A DNA stretch of 5,526 nucleotides from assembly GCA_964487895.1 (NCBI GenBank), contig CAZASM010000044.1, positions 1 through 5,526 of the forward strand. Direction: 5' to 3'. Shown in pieces: positions 5,515 through 5,526 of this stretch. Both the position numbers and the translations under genes were made by a program. Below the pieces are notes generated by a model, which ran no database searches, was not told where the DNA came from, and saw only the letters and a list, made by a program, of their open reading frames with translations. The stretch comes from CAYYYA01 sp964487895 (GTDB lineage Bacteria; Patescibacteriota; Patescibacteriia; UBA1558; 2-01-FULL-52-15). Every line of letters starts with the position of its first letter. Position 1 is the first letter of the stretch.

Positions 5515-5526
5515 TATCTTTTTGTT

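Overview
The window looks like a stretch of bacterial chromosome at moderate-to-low GC. It carries short, mostly uncharacterised genes, very short intergenic gaps and almost no Shine-Dalgarno sequences. The mix of one well-known central-carbon enzyme, several small unknown membrane proteins, a strong extended -10 promoter almost touching a start codon, and SD-poor starts would fit a Patescibacteria/CPR (Parcubacteria-like) genome. That placement is an inference from style, not from a marker gene. There are no rRNA or tRNA genes, insertion sequences or CRISPR arrays.

Layout. (1) 16-504 (+) encodes a 162-residue protein that reads as a divergent NADAR/YbiA-like (DUF1768-type) domain. It has the only strong SD in the window and is followed by a compact hairpin terminator at 519-545. 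(2) The gap 505-694 holds that terminator, two copies of ATGTGGTATA, an AT-rich inverted repeat, and an extended -10 promoter (TGGTATAAT, 675-683). The predicted transcription start lies only a few bases from the next ATG. (3) 695-4578 (+) is a four-gene unit with gaps of 17, 20 and 1 bases: a four-helix membrane protein with an acidic N-terminal tail, a small DUF4870/Tic20-like membrane protein, phosphoenolpyruvate synthase (ppsA, 800 aa, all hallmark catalytic motifs present), and a multi-helix membrane protein. (4) A 15-bp hairpin at 4613-4646 separates this unit from converging minus-strand genes and probably terminates both. (5) Minus strand: 5223-4666 encodes a membrane-anchored, Pro/Thr-linker protein with an extracytoplasmic cysteine-containing domain. 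Upstream of it, 5514-5320 is a small reading frame that stays open to the window edge and may be the 3' end of a longer gene.

How the parts fit. The only confidently named enzyme is PpsA, which interconverts pyruvate + ATP and PEP + AMP + Pi. It sits among three small polytopic membrane proteins in one apparent transcription unit. Co-transcription is well supported by spacing, but any functional link between PpsA and the membrane proteins is unproven. The most interesting points are the divergent NADAR-like protein, the near-leaderless promoter with SD-less downstream genes, and the conserved-looking but unnamed extracytoplasmic domain.
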